Assembly: GCA_902493125.1 (NCBI GenBank)
Contig: CABUOF010000012.1
Location: 1 to 38,013, forward strand
Direction: 5' to 3'
Origin: an uncultured Collinsella sp.
Lineage (GTDB): Bacteria > Actinomycetota > Coriobacteriia > Coriobacteriales > Coriobacteriaceae
DNA length: 38,013 bases
The number at the start of each line of letters is the position of its first letter. Positions within the stretch are counted from its first letter, which is position 1. Positions 31,338 through 38,013 of the stretch are shown here, one piece after another. The notes beneath the pieces are model-generated. The model searched no databases. It was given only the letters and a program-made list of their open reading frames with translations, and had not been told where the DNA came from. The position numbers and the translations under genes were made by a program.

Positions 31338-31426
31338 TGCATTGGGGACAGGTTAATCTGCACCATTTTGGTGCAAAGGGGACAGCTCTGGCAGCCGGCA
31401 GTTAGGGACAGTCCCCAAGTGCCGGC
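31338..31426. repeat. Compound hairpin region with GGGGACAG / GTCCCC words
   Basis: Contains TGCATTGGGGACAGG, a small hairpin TGCACC/GGTGCA (31359-31375), a second GGGGACAG at 31378-31385, and a long hairpin 31394-31426 with 16-base arms (GCCGGCAGTTAGGGAC and its near complement, two mismatches). The last follows the EIIA gene by 12 bases and may be its terminator, though no T run is present. Confidence 0.6.
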
Positions 31427-31437
31427 TTAGCCCCACC

Positions 31438-31905
31438 TTAGAAGTGACGGCGGATGGCGTCGACCATGCCCTGGGGCGTGGTCTGGCCGAGCACGTCGGC
31501 TGCGGCATCGGCGTCCATAAAGATATTCATGAGCGCCTGCAGGGCCTCGACCTGGCCGCCCGGCTCGGCGATGCCCAGATTGACGACGATCTGCGCCGGC
31601 ACCGGAGCGCCCATGCCAGCCATAGCGTTAAATGTCACGGGCGCGGCGGGCTTCACCACCGCGATATAGGGCTTGGCCACAAACCCCGGATCGGTATGCG
31701 GAATGGCAATGTTTGCCGCCGGCATGGCAAGACCCGTGGGATAGGCATCCTCGCGCGTGCGAACGGCGTCGAGCCAACCGGATGTAATGTAGCCGCGCGG
31801 GGCAAGCTCACCCTCGAGGCGCGCAAACACCTCACCCGGCGTCGCGCACTCCCAATCAAAAAACACCAGCTCAGGCGAGAATAGCATCTCGGCGTTATCC
31901 GCCAT
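31438..31905 (-). CDS. Solitary PTS EIIA domain protein (mannitol/fructose, GatA-like)
   Basis: A 155-residue PTS EIIA type-2 domain that would pass phosphate from HPr to a sugar-specific EIIB. The active-site His lies in NIAIPHTDPGFV near residue 70, and the flanking pattern AVRTREDAYPTGLAMPAANI and APAQIVVNLGIAEPG-like segment (PVPAQIVVNLGIAEP) fits. No EIIB, EIIC or sugar enzyme gene is adjacent, so its partner lies elsewhere or it has a regulatory role. ATG 31905 follows GGAGGA closely (four bases). The nearest neighbours are a toxin-antitoxin pair and a foldase, neither related. Confidence 0.88.
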   Translation of the reverse strand: MADNAEMLFSPELVFFDWECATPGEVFARLEGELAPRGYITSGWLDAVRTREDAYPTGLAMPAANIAIPHTDPGFVAKPYIAVVKPAAPVTFNAMAGMGAPVPAQIVVNLGIAEPGGQVEALQALMNIFMDADAAADVLGQTTPQGMVDAIRRHF

Positions 31906-31970
31906 ACCGTCCTCCAAAGTTGCATGAGGTTCACAATGCCCCATATGATAGCGAAACGAGACAGGCAAGG

Positions 31971-32438
31971 TTAGTTTAGGATCCCAATCATATCGAGTGC
32001 GCGGGCAGGCGTCAGGCAAACTTCGGGCATCTCCTCCAGCATGCGCCGGTCGCTCGTGACTACGTAGTCAACGTCTGCCGTCTCGCCCGAAGCGATGATG
32101 AGGTTGTCTTCAAGATCCGGCATGCGCTTGCCAAGCATGCGCGCCATCTCGCACTCTGCCAACGAAAGCGGAGAGGCGGTTGCCACCTGCATCATGTGCT
32201 CAATGCAGGCCCATGACGCCGAGGCAAACGACACGTTCATCCCATTCACGTTCCGCCGGGCTAGACGCCGAGGCAAAAGATAGAATACATCCTTTGCGGT
32301 CGTTGGCGCATACAGAAGGTCGATCTTTCCTGCCTCGGCCAGTTCAACCAATCTTCTCGCTTCGTCGAACGCCCCCTCTTGCAGGTAATAATCGAGCCAA
32401 ACGTTCGTATCTACCAAGAGATGCTTTGCCTCAATCAT
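31971..32438 (-). CDS. PIN-domain ribonuclease toxin
   Basis: A 155-residue PIN-fold protein, the likely toxin of a type II toxin-antitoxin pair. Acidic active-site residues are visible: LLVDTNVWLDYY (Asp10), a central Glu in CIEHMMQ or AECEMARM, MPDLEDNLIIASGE near 110-122 and DYVVTSDRRML near 127-137. Family members cleave RNA. Its ATG shares one base with the antitoxin stop (TGATG), the standard coupled arrangement. The chosen start gives MIEAKHLLVD, the normal distance to the first Asp. Confidence 0.88.
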   Translation of the reverse strand: MIEAKHLLVDTNVWLDYYLQEGAFDEARRLVELAEAGKIDLLYAPTTAKDVFYLLPRRLARRNVNGMNVSFASASWACIEHMMQVATASPLSLAECEMARMLGKRMPDLEDNLIIASGETADVDYVVTSDRRMLEEMPEVCLTPARALDMIGILN

Positions 32439-32779
32439 CAGCAATTCGCCTCGATGTCGGCAATCATCGCATCATACATATCATCCCGTACGGCATCCCA
32501 GTCTTCCGCCGAAGATTCGGCCGGTGCAAAATCCGACGTGCTCAGCCCCAACGAAGAAAAAGCCAGGCCACTTCCCTGCTCGGCCAGACTCTCCGCACGG
32601 GATGCCTCGCGCTTATCCGCTACCATAAATCCCGGCAACGTTTGATGCTCGACGAGATAGGCCCAAAGCGCACGAATGGCATCGCTCGGCCCCAATCCAT
32701 TGCGAGTGAGGACCGCATCGCCACCAGCTTTGAGCATAGGATCGATTCGCGTGTTGAGCTGCACTGTTGCTGTACCCAT
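32438..32779 (-). CDS. RelB/DinJ-like antitoxin
   Basis: A 113-residue protein whose N-terminus MGTATVQLNTRIDPMLKAGG followed by LTRNGLGPSDAIRALWAYLV is a ribbon-helix-helix DNA-binding unit of the RelB/DinJ type, which usually represses its own operon. The acidic C-terminal part (SSAEDWDAVRDDMYDAMIAD) would wrap the toxin. Pairing RelB-type antitoxin with a PIN toxin is less usual than RelB-RelE but known. AAGGAG lies five bases before the ATG. Confidence 0.85.
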   Translation of the reverse strand: MGTATVQLNTRIDPMLKAGGDAVLTRNGLGPSDAIRALWAYLVEHQTLPGFMVADKREASRAESLAEQGSGLAFSSLGLSTSDFAPAESSAEDWDAVRDDMYDAMIADIEANC

Positions 32780-32828
32780 AGCGGCTCCTTCCTACTTGCT
32801 AGCAGTATAGCAAACCTGTTAGGTCACA

Positions 32829-32862
32829 CAAAAGGGCCCCGACCGAGAACGGACGAGGCCCT
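32829..32862 (-). terminator. Terminator of the five-gene SPFH operon
   Basis: Minus strand: 13-bp stem AGGGCCTCGTCCG with CGGTCGGGGCCCT (two mismatches), 4-base loop, then TTTTGTG. It lies about 200 bases past the last small gene. Confidence 0.7.
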
Positions 32863-33063
32863 GTCAGATTGGTAGTGTCGAGAAAGGTGGTGTAGCGCCC
32901 GATCCGAAGCGAGTCGGCCTGGCGTCCAAGAATCTAGAATACGATTGATGCCCTATGCCGCCGACCGGCATATGAAAGCCAGCGGGCCAAAAGCCCCATG
33001 GCTTCTAGCCCGCAGAAACATCGATGTTTCCAAATGATCGTAGCTTGTGCTTCAAGCGCTTTT
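32863..33063. other. Gene-free stretch after the SPFH operon
   Basis: About 200 bases between the last small gene and the terminator. It holds an imperfect hairpin GCGGGC/GCCCGC (32982-33013) with an inner AAGCC/GGCTT pairing. No supported open frame was found; a small RNA or long 3' UTR is possible but unproven. Confidence 0.3.
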
Positions 33064-33255
33064 CTACGCTACCGGCGGATGCAAATCCCAATCGGGAAAG
33101 CAGTTTGCGAAGCCCGTGAGATTTTGGGTCAAAACATTGTTCTCAGCTTGCTTCAGTCGCTCGTCCTCTTCAAACAGACTATCGAGCTCGCTCAATGCAT
33201 CGAGGTCCTGCATTGCAGCATCGTTATGGTCGAAATCAGTCACTTCATCAGCCAT
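33064..33255 (-). CDS. Small acidic protein, last gene of the SPFH operon
   Basis: A 63-residue protein, MADEVTDFDHNDAAMQDLDA then LSELDSLFEEDERLKQAENN, strongly acidic over the first 40 residues and ending in the neutral, aromatic stretch GFANCFPDWDLHPPVA. GGAG sits eight bases before ATG 33255; an in-frame ATG six codons upstream has no ribosome site. It follows the coiled-coil membrane protein by 43 bases on the same strand. No family was recognised. Its acidic helix could be a binding peptide for another operon product, but this is speculation. Confidence 0.5.
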   Translation of the reverse strand: MADEVTDFDHNDAAMQDLDALSELDSLFEEDERLKQAENNVLTQNLTGFANCFPDWDLHPPVA

Positions 33256-33298
33256 CTTTTTCACTCCATTCATGGATTATCGAGACAAATCCTACCGG

Positions 33299-34954
33299 CT
33301 AGGCAACCTTTTCAAGCTTAAGCAGGTCGCTGCGCTCGGCCGCAGCTTCCTTCGCGCTCTTCCACTGATTAAGCGCCAGATCGATCTCGGAACAGCCTTC
33401 CTGGATGCGTTTGGAGTATTTGGCCTCAATCTCTTCTGCCTCCGTAGCGCGCTGCTTGCCCGAGAGGCTCGTCTTTACTAGACAATAGCCAGCCCCCGCA
33501 AGAAGCAGAATGCCAATAACCTGGTTTACAAACGCAAAGAAAGCTACTCCCAAAACAGCGAGGACAACGGCCGCTATCTTGTGGCTCTTGTTGCCCTTCG
33601 CAACCTTGACATCAAGCTCAGCGAGCTCCTTTTTCTTCTCTTCACCGACATAGCGAACATAATCGCCGCGCAGCGCATTACCCTCATCGCCGGTAACCGC
33701 CCTGCTTGTCCATCCGTCGAAGTCAAGGGTGATCGCCTGCGGAAATTCGGGGATGTCGCTCTTGCGATACCGGTTGAAACCACCGTTGATATAGGAACCC
33801 AAAAACTGAATCGCGGTCTTCTTCTTATGCACATCCACAGACGCACTCTGGTCGCGCATCGAGCGTGTCATCTGGTCGATGATGTTCATCGTCTGCTGAC
33901 GCTTCTCATCGCGGCGACGATTGACGAGCTCTCGGGCGCGCTCCACGTCTCCGCCAAATGCCTTGACCGCAAGAAGATACTCCTCCTGGCGGCGCAAATT
34001 TCGCTCCTTGGAGTCATCGGAGTTAACGAGCTCCATCAAATGCCTGTCAACCTGCTCGGCAAGCGTCCTCTCGTCAACATCAGAAGCCTTGAGGTCGGCG
34101 AAGTCATTGGAGATGCTCTCGATTGCCTCGACTTTTCCGAGATACTTATTGATGTAGTCAAACTCCTTGACCACCACCTTGAGCGCCGGATATCTCGAAC
34201 TCATATCCTCCTCGTAGCCGGTAAAGTACTCCGCCCATGACTCTGACTGCTCATTCTCGAACTCAGGGCTCTGATTTCTGATCTGCTCGATCCAGCCCGC
34301 CATATAGTCGTCGCACAGGTGCTTTTCGTCGGTTCCAAAGATGCCGTTGATATAGGCATCGATGTAGACCATCGCATCGGCATCGATGCGGGCGGCGTTT
34401 TGCGTCGAGAAGTAGCGCGCTAACCATTCGTAGCACGTAGCCGTGCGGTTATTACGTCTGCAGATCAGAGCCATCGCAAGCGACGTGTGCTCGTTGTCAC
34501 GTTTGACAGCCTCGCGTATTGCGCGCTCTGCAAGATCTCGGTTGTTGTTGATCCATGCCGCAAGGGCAACCAGGACAGGTGCCAGCCAGTAGTCCGGGGT
34601 AGAGATCATTAACTCCTCGGAGACCGTCGAAATCGTCGCCTTGCGCACGAGCGCCGCATCGGTTGCCTGGAGAATACCGACCATGGTGTTTCGAACCACT
34701 GAGTAGTTGCCGAACTTTTTGTCCATCTCCTGCCGGACGCTCACGAGCTCCGTAGTCGCCTGCTCAAGTGCGGCGGTACGACGCTGCTCGAGCATCATCT
34801 CGAGAAAGTCCTTTCGGAGCTTTTTAAGGTCCTTCCGCACTTCCTCCATTTGCGATTCGACCTTATCGACCTTCGTGGTCATCTGGTCAACTTTTGTTCC
34901 AATAGCGGCGATCCTGCGCTCGATAAGGACAGTATCTACTCCCGAATCACTCAT
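33299..34954 (-). CDS. Coiled-coil, helical-repeat membrane protein of the SPFH operon
   Basis: A 551-residue protein of unrecognised family. Residues about 10-85 form a heptad-rich coiled coil (KVDQMTTKVDKVESQMEEVR KDL...). Residues 110-350 are helical and repeat-like (PDYWLAPVLVALAAWINNNR, RDNEHTSLAMALICRRNNRT), reminiscent of TPR/HEAT arrays. Near 455-495 lie two close hydrophobic helices (HKIAAVVLAVLGVAFFAFVN and IGILLLAGAGYCLV), followed by another short coiled coil at the C-terminus. ATG 34954 has AAAGGTGG five bases upstream. It probably sits in the membrane with most of its mass in the cytoplasm and could be the scaffold for the zinc-ribbon and SPFH proteins encoded upstream. Confidence 0.75.
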   Translation of the reverse strand: MSDSGVDTVLIERRIAAIGTKVDQMTTKVDKVESQMEEVRKDLKKLRKDFLEMMLEQRRTAALEQATTELVSVRQEMDKKFGNYSVVRNTMVGILQATDAALVRKATISTVSEELMISTPDYWLAPVLVALAAWINNNRDLAERAIREAVKRDNEHTSLAMALICRRNNRTATCYEWLARYFSTQNAARIDADAMVYIDAYINGIFGTDEKHLCDDYMAGWIEQIRNQSPEFENEQSESWAEYFTGYEEDMSSRYPALKVVVKEFDYINKYLGKVEAIESISNDFADLKASDVDERTLAEQVDRHLMELVNSDDSKERNLRRQEEYLLAVKAFGGDVERARELVNRRRDEKRQQTMNIIDQMTRSMRDQSASVDVHKKKTAIQFLGSYINGGFNRYRKSDIPEFPQAITLDFDGWTSRAVTGDEGNALRGDYVRYVGEEKKKELAELDVKVAKGNKSHKIAAVVLAVLGVAFFAFVNQVIGILLLAGAGYCLVKTSLSGKQRATEAEEIEAKYSKRIQEGCSEIDLALNQWKSAKEAAAERSDLLKLEKVA

Positions 34955-35026
34955 CTGTACCACCTTTCAGTTTGCACTGTTTAGATCATCCAATAGCTTT
35001 AAGCGAGTAAGCGCCCGCCATCTGCT

Positions 35027-35833
35027 TTATTGAGAGGCCATGCTTCGGTATTGCTCGGACACCTGCTGATAGGCCACAAGAAACTTCTGTTTGTATTGGC
35101 TTGCCTTCATCGAATTGACGATGCGACCGACGGGCTCCACATAGTGTTCGAAAAAGTACGAAGTCCTTCTTCGTAACGCAAACGAACCAGTTTTATAGGG
35201 GGACCCGGGGTTCTCTCTAATGCCCTTGAGTAGTGCAAGACACGTTTTGGGTGTATTGCAGTTGGCGGCAATATCTTGATAGAAACTCTCCCGCTCTGCA
35301 GTCATAAAATCTTCCGAAGCATACCGCGCTATGCAGAACGGGCACACAGCATCGATAAAGTTCTCAAGTCGAGACCGATCCTCCATGCTCTGCATATTGG
35401 CGACCACGAGCGATACCATCTGAACCTCAAAGTCACGCATGTTGTAGAGCGTCGACTCAAACAAGTCGATCAAGTCACGCACCTCATCATATTCGAGAGG
35501 GATATCTTCGGCCCTTTTAAAGAAAACCGTCATCGAACCCGAAAGACCTTCGCAAAACTCATCGCAGTACGCAACCATAAACTGTGCCGCCGCGTTGTCT
35601 TGCATCATATTGAGCACGTCCGCGGCAAATTTGCGGGCCTCCGGGAAGTTGCCGCCCTTAAAAAACTTGATGGCATTGTCCTTGGCAAACGCGATTTTGC
35701 CCGTGGCCCCCAGACGCGCCCGCGAATAGTACATCTCGCGACCGCACTGGTTGCAATGAACCTTTCGAGTTGCGGGGTCAAACTCGACATCGGTGCTGCC
35801 GCAGCCCTCGCAAGTTATTCCGTTGATTTCCAA
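35027..35833 (-). CDS. Zinc-ribbon helical protein of the SPFH operon (TFIIB-like ribbon)
   Basis: A 268-residue protein. Residues 3-33 form a zinc ribbon: ITCEGCGSTDVEFDPATRKV then HCNQCGREMYY (two CxxC pairs). The rest is predicted helical, with KDNAIKFFKGGNFPEARKFA resembling a TPR unit and a later CPFC pair near 160. ATG is absent; TTG at 35833 has GGGGGA five bases upstream and gives a start directly before the ribbon. Upstream in-frame TTG 35851 has no ribosome site. Composition is similar to YdjG-type proteins of Firmicutes (zinc ribbon plus membrane partner), but no membrane segment is visible here. Confidence 0.75.
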   Translation of the reverse strand: MEINGITCEGCGSTDVEFDPATRKVHCNQCGREMYYSRARLGATGKIAFAKDNAIKFFKGGNFPEARKFAADVLNMMQDNAAAQFMVAYCDEFCEGLSGSMTVFFKRAEDIPLEYDEVRDLIDLFESTLYNMRDFEVQMVSLVVANMQSMEDRSRLENFIDAVCPFCIARYASEDFMTAERESFYQDIAANCNTPKTCLALLKGIRENPGSPYKTGSFALRRRTSYFFEHYVEPVGRIVNSMKASQYKQKFLVAYQQVSEQYRSMASQ

Positions 35834-35887
35834 TAGCTTCCCCCACTTCAACCATCAAAGTGCCCTGGTAAAAAGCAGCGCGAGCCC

Positions 35888-36589
35888 TTATTTGACAGCG
35901 GTCAGCGCCGCATTGCGCTTTTTCCAGATATTGCGCGCATCATGGACAAGGCCAACCGTAACATCTGCCGGCTCATCGGCACTCATGGAATTCGAGACCG
36001 CCTCAAGCGCGGCGGAGAACTGTCGCTCGATCTCTTGAACATGGGGGTGCGACATGTTGGAACTAAAGGAGATGTCATCCTTGAGCCCCTTGAGTTCGGC
36101 TTTAACCTGAGCGTCCTCCGCTACGGCAAGAAGCTGCCCCACATATGATCCGAACTGTGCCGTTTGAACCGTCTTTGCGAGGGCGGCGGCAACCTTTTGG
36201 TCTGCCCGGCGGGCATAGGAGCCAAGACCCATCTGCACAAGGACAAGCACAACGAGAAGAACAACGTTTGCGACAACCGGGATCGTGCTGCCGCCCCACC
36301 CATACGCCACAAACGCAAAGTACGTATTGGCAAGAAGGGCAACAACAAAATAGGCACAGCTGGATGCAATCGGCAAATAATGGATTTCGGTCGTGCTTTT
36401 GACCGTGGACTGCTTATCGGACATGGTAGCCGAAATCGAAGCCACCGCAAAAGCCAAAACCCCAAAACCAAGCGACATAGCAAAGACGATAGGGTTCATC
36501 AGCGCGTTTTTGCAGACAAACATGATTACAAGCCACGCCACCAAGACGATTGCCTCGCCCAAAATGACACGTTTAACAGAACCGTTCAT
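35888..36589 (-). CDS. Four-helix membrane protein of the SPFH operon
   Basis: A 233-residue protein with four hydrophobic helices at about 8-26 (LGEAIVLVAWLVIMFVC), 33-54 (VFAMSLGFGVLAFAVASI), 75-97 (SCAYFVVALLANTYFAFVAY) and 104-122 (VVANVVLLVVLVLVQMGLG), followed by a soluble, helical C-terminal domain of about 110 residues. No family was recognised. AAGGAG lies eight bases before the ATG, inside the end of the SPFH gene 12 bases away, which supports a common transcript. By position it may anchor the SPFH protein, as membrane partners do in the Bacillus ydjGHI operon. Confidence 0.75.
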   Translation of the reverse strand: MNGSVKRVILGEAIVLVAWLVIMFVCKNALMNPIVFAMSLGFGVLAFAVASISATMSDKQSTVKSTTEIHYLPIASSCAYFVVALLANTYFAFVAYGWGGSTIPVVANVVLLVVLVLVQMGLGSYARRADQKVAAALAKTVQTAQFGSYVGQLLAVAEDAQVKAELKGLKDDISFSSNMSHPHVQEIERQFSAALEAVSNSMSADEPADVTVGLVHDARNIWKKRNAALTAVK

Positions 36590-36601
36590 CTTTGTTTCTC
36601 C

Positions 36602-37996
36602 TTATTGGATCTTAGTTCCACAATCGGGGCAGAATTTGGTCCCTTCCGGCAACTCGGCTCCGCAGCTCGGGCACCTTGGCGAGGTCAACCGGTTCCCGCA
36701 CTCAAGGCAGAACTTGGCACCGACCGGGTTAAGATGCCCACACGCCAAACACGCAACACCCTGCTCGAGCTTTTGTCCGCATTCCAGGCAGAACTTAGCA
36801 CCCATCGGATTAACGTTTCCGCAACCGGGACACACGAGACCGTTTTGCATACCTGCGGACGCGGAAGCCGTTCCAACCATGGGAGCAACAGCGCCCATGG
36901 TCTGGTTGGCCAAGTTGGAGAAGCCAGCTCCAAATGCACCGCCCATGCCAACGCCCATGCCGAGTCCCATGCCGGCTCCCATGAGGCCCGATGCGGCACT
37001 CCCCTCATTGCCCGCAGCACTCTCCATTACGTCCATGCCGCGCTCCTGCTGATAGTTGTAGCCTTCGCGCGCACGCTTCCTGGCAAGTGCCTCGGACTCG
37101 ATGTCCATCTGGGCAGCGTTACCCTGTGCCTCGAGAATGCTCCGCTTACGCTGGATCTTCATCTCGTTGATGGCGGCAAGATCCTCTTCGAAGGGCTTGA
37201 TGCTGTTGAACGAGAAGTTATCGAGTGTGAGACCAAACTCATCGAAATAGTTAACGAGCTTGACCTGCATCTGAGACGAGAAGTCGCTCAGATGCGTCGC
37301 AATTTTAAGAACGGAAACCTCCTGGTCAACAATCGCCTTAGCAAGCAAGTCGGGAACATACTCAAGGATTTTTGCCCGCATAAAGGAGGTAAGTTCTTCT
37401 CGTGTATAGCGATCTCGCGTGCCCACGACCTTAACAAGGAACTTCCTCGCCTGAATGGGAACCAGACTCGAGTCATTCTGCTCGATATGCGCACCGAATA
37501 AACCAAAGGCACGAACGTGAACGTTAACGTCTTCCTCAGGGTCTTGGACGATGATGGGCTCGGTCGTGCCCCAGCGCAGCTCGTTCATGTAGTTGGTATT
37601 GATAAAGTACACAACGGAATGGAACGCCGAGCTACCGCCGGTAAGCGAATGGGCGGCATTGCGAAACGGGGCGAATCGGCTGTCACCCGTGTCGAGCTTG
37701 ATCTTGCACGGACCGACAAACACGCTTACCTGAGAATCGCCGGCACCCGTAGCGTCGGTAGAACTGCCCGCCCCCATATTGTTGGTAAAAACGGCAATCT
37801 GTGACTGCGCGACCTGGAGATAGGACCCGTTGGGAAAATCCTCGTAGGGATAGCGGAATGAGACAAGCGAGGCATCTTCGTCATTGCCAGGTTCCCATTT
37901 GATATTATCGACAGAAAAGGCACCGAGTATTCCGCCGTGCTTTTCTTCCTTTTCGTTAGGCTCTGTTAGACCAGGATTGACATTCCGCCCCGTCAT
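36602..37996 (-). CDS. SPFH-domain protein with three zinc ribbons (YdjI / virion-core-like)
   Basis: At least 464 residues; the frame is open to the window end, so the true start may lie beyond 38013. Residues 30-290 form an SPFH/band-7 domain of the YdjI type (SFRYPYEDFPNGSYLQVAQS, QIAVFTNNMGAG, VYFINTNYMNELRWGTTEPI, VRAFGLFGAHIEQND, FGLTLDNFSFNSIKP). A helical stretch with KRKRAREGYNYQQERG-like residues follows. Then comes a Gly/Met-rich low-complexity part (GLMGAGMGLGMGVGMGGAFG) and three tandem zinc ribbons near 390-464 (CPGC...CLEC, CLAC...CLEC, CPSC...CPDC). SPFH proteins oligomerise on membranes; in Bacillus, YdjI is linked to PspA-type envelope stress. It is the first visible gene of the operon. 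Confidence 0.85.
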   Translation of the reverse strand: MTGRNVNPGLTEPNEKEEKHGGILGAFSVDNIKWEPGNDEDASLVSFRYPYEDFPNGSYLQVAQSQIAVFTNNMGAGSSTDATGAGDSQVSVFVGPCKIKLDTGDSRFAPFRNAAHSLTGGSSAFHSVVYFINTNYMNELRWGTTEPIIVQDPEEDVNVHVRAFGLFGAHIEQNDSSLVPIQARKFLVKVVGTRDRYTREELTSFMRAKILEYVPDLLAKAIVDQEVSVLKIATHLSDFSSQMQVKLVNYFDEFGLTLDNFSFNSIKPFEEDLAAINEMKIQRKRSILEAQGNAAQMDIESEALARKRAREGYNYQQERGMDVMESAAGNEGSAASGLMGAGMGLGMGVGMGGAFGAGFSNLANQTMGAVAPMVGTASASAGMQNGLVCPGCGNVNPMGAKFCLECGQKLEQGVACLACGHLNPVGAKFCLECGNRLTSPRCPSCGAELPEGTKFCPDCGTKIQ

Positions 37997-38013
37997 CTTC
38001 TTGCGATTGCACA

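Overview
The window is a GC-rich bacterial chromosome segment whose gene content and style fit a gut Coriobacteriia (Actinomycetota), most likely Collinsella or a close relative. This assignment is an inference from an Ech-type hydrogenase, flavin and iron-sulfur oxidoreductases, NfnAB, Coriobacteriia-style nuclease-like proteins and abundant palindromic intergenic repeats. No rRNA, phage or CRISPR array is visible.

Layout. 1-3945 (minus): the 5' part of an Ech-type [NiFe] hydrogenase operon in the order EchA-EchB (one fused 960-residue polypeptide), EchC, EchD (cut by the window edge). 4126-7001 (minus): a lone transposase-like HTH protein and a large FMN/4Fe-4S/FAD oxidoreductase. 7144-7445: a nested inverted repeat and an initiator tRNA-Met. 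7642-8415 (plus): coaX. 8501-9697 (minus): an AAA/DUF4143 ATPase bracketed by three copies of a 41-bp palindrome. 9948-13189 (minus): Sir2 deacylase, a FolP-FolK fusion whose FolK part is broken by a deletion and frameshift, and a degenerate biotin-ligase-like protein. 13303-14121 (plus): exonuclease III. 14271-17511 (minus): an ECF vitamin/metal transporter (T, fused A-A, S) in which T carries a +1 frameshift and the ATPase carries an in-frame insertion that looks like a palindromic mobile element. 17708-25472 (plus): glmU, prs, a nuclease-like gene between two ~205-bp elements with shared terminal inverted repeats, pth and nfnAB. 25600-32779 (minus): cytidylate kinase-like protein, a polar amino-acid ABC transporter (permease, permease, Tat-type lipoprotein, ATPase), YqeY, a PrsA-like foldase, a solitary PTS EIIA, and a RelB-PIN toxin-antitoxin pair. 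33064-37996 (minus): a five-gene operon of an SPFH/zinc-ribbon protein, a four-helix membrane protein, a zinc-ribbon helical protein, a coiled-coil two-helix membrane protein and a small acidic protein. It resembles in composition the Bacillus ydjGHI envelope-stress module but is not a copy of it, and is the best candidate for an under-described system here.

The other recurrent theme is intergenic (and once intragenic) inverted-repeat elements: four are 191-209 bp with imperfect to perfect terminal repeats, several are short perfect hairpins, and several contain a GGGGACAG/CTGTCCCC core. Two housekeeping-type loci (folK, ecfT) carry frameshifts within 7 kb. These may be real decay or assembly errors and should be checked against reads before use.
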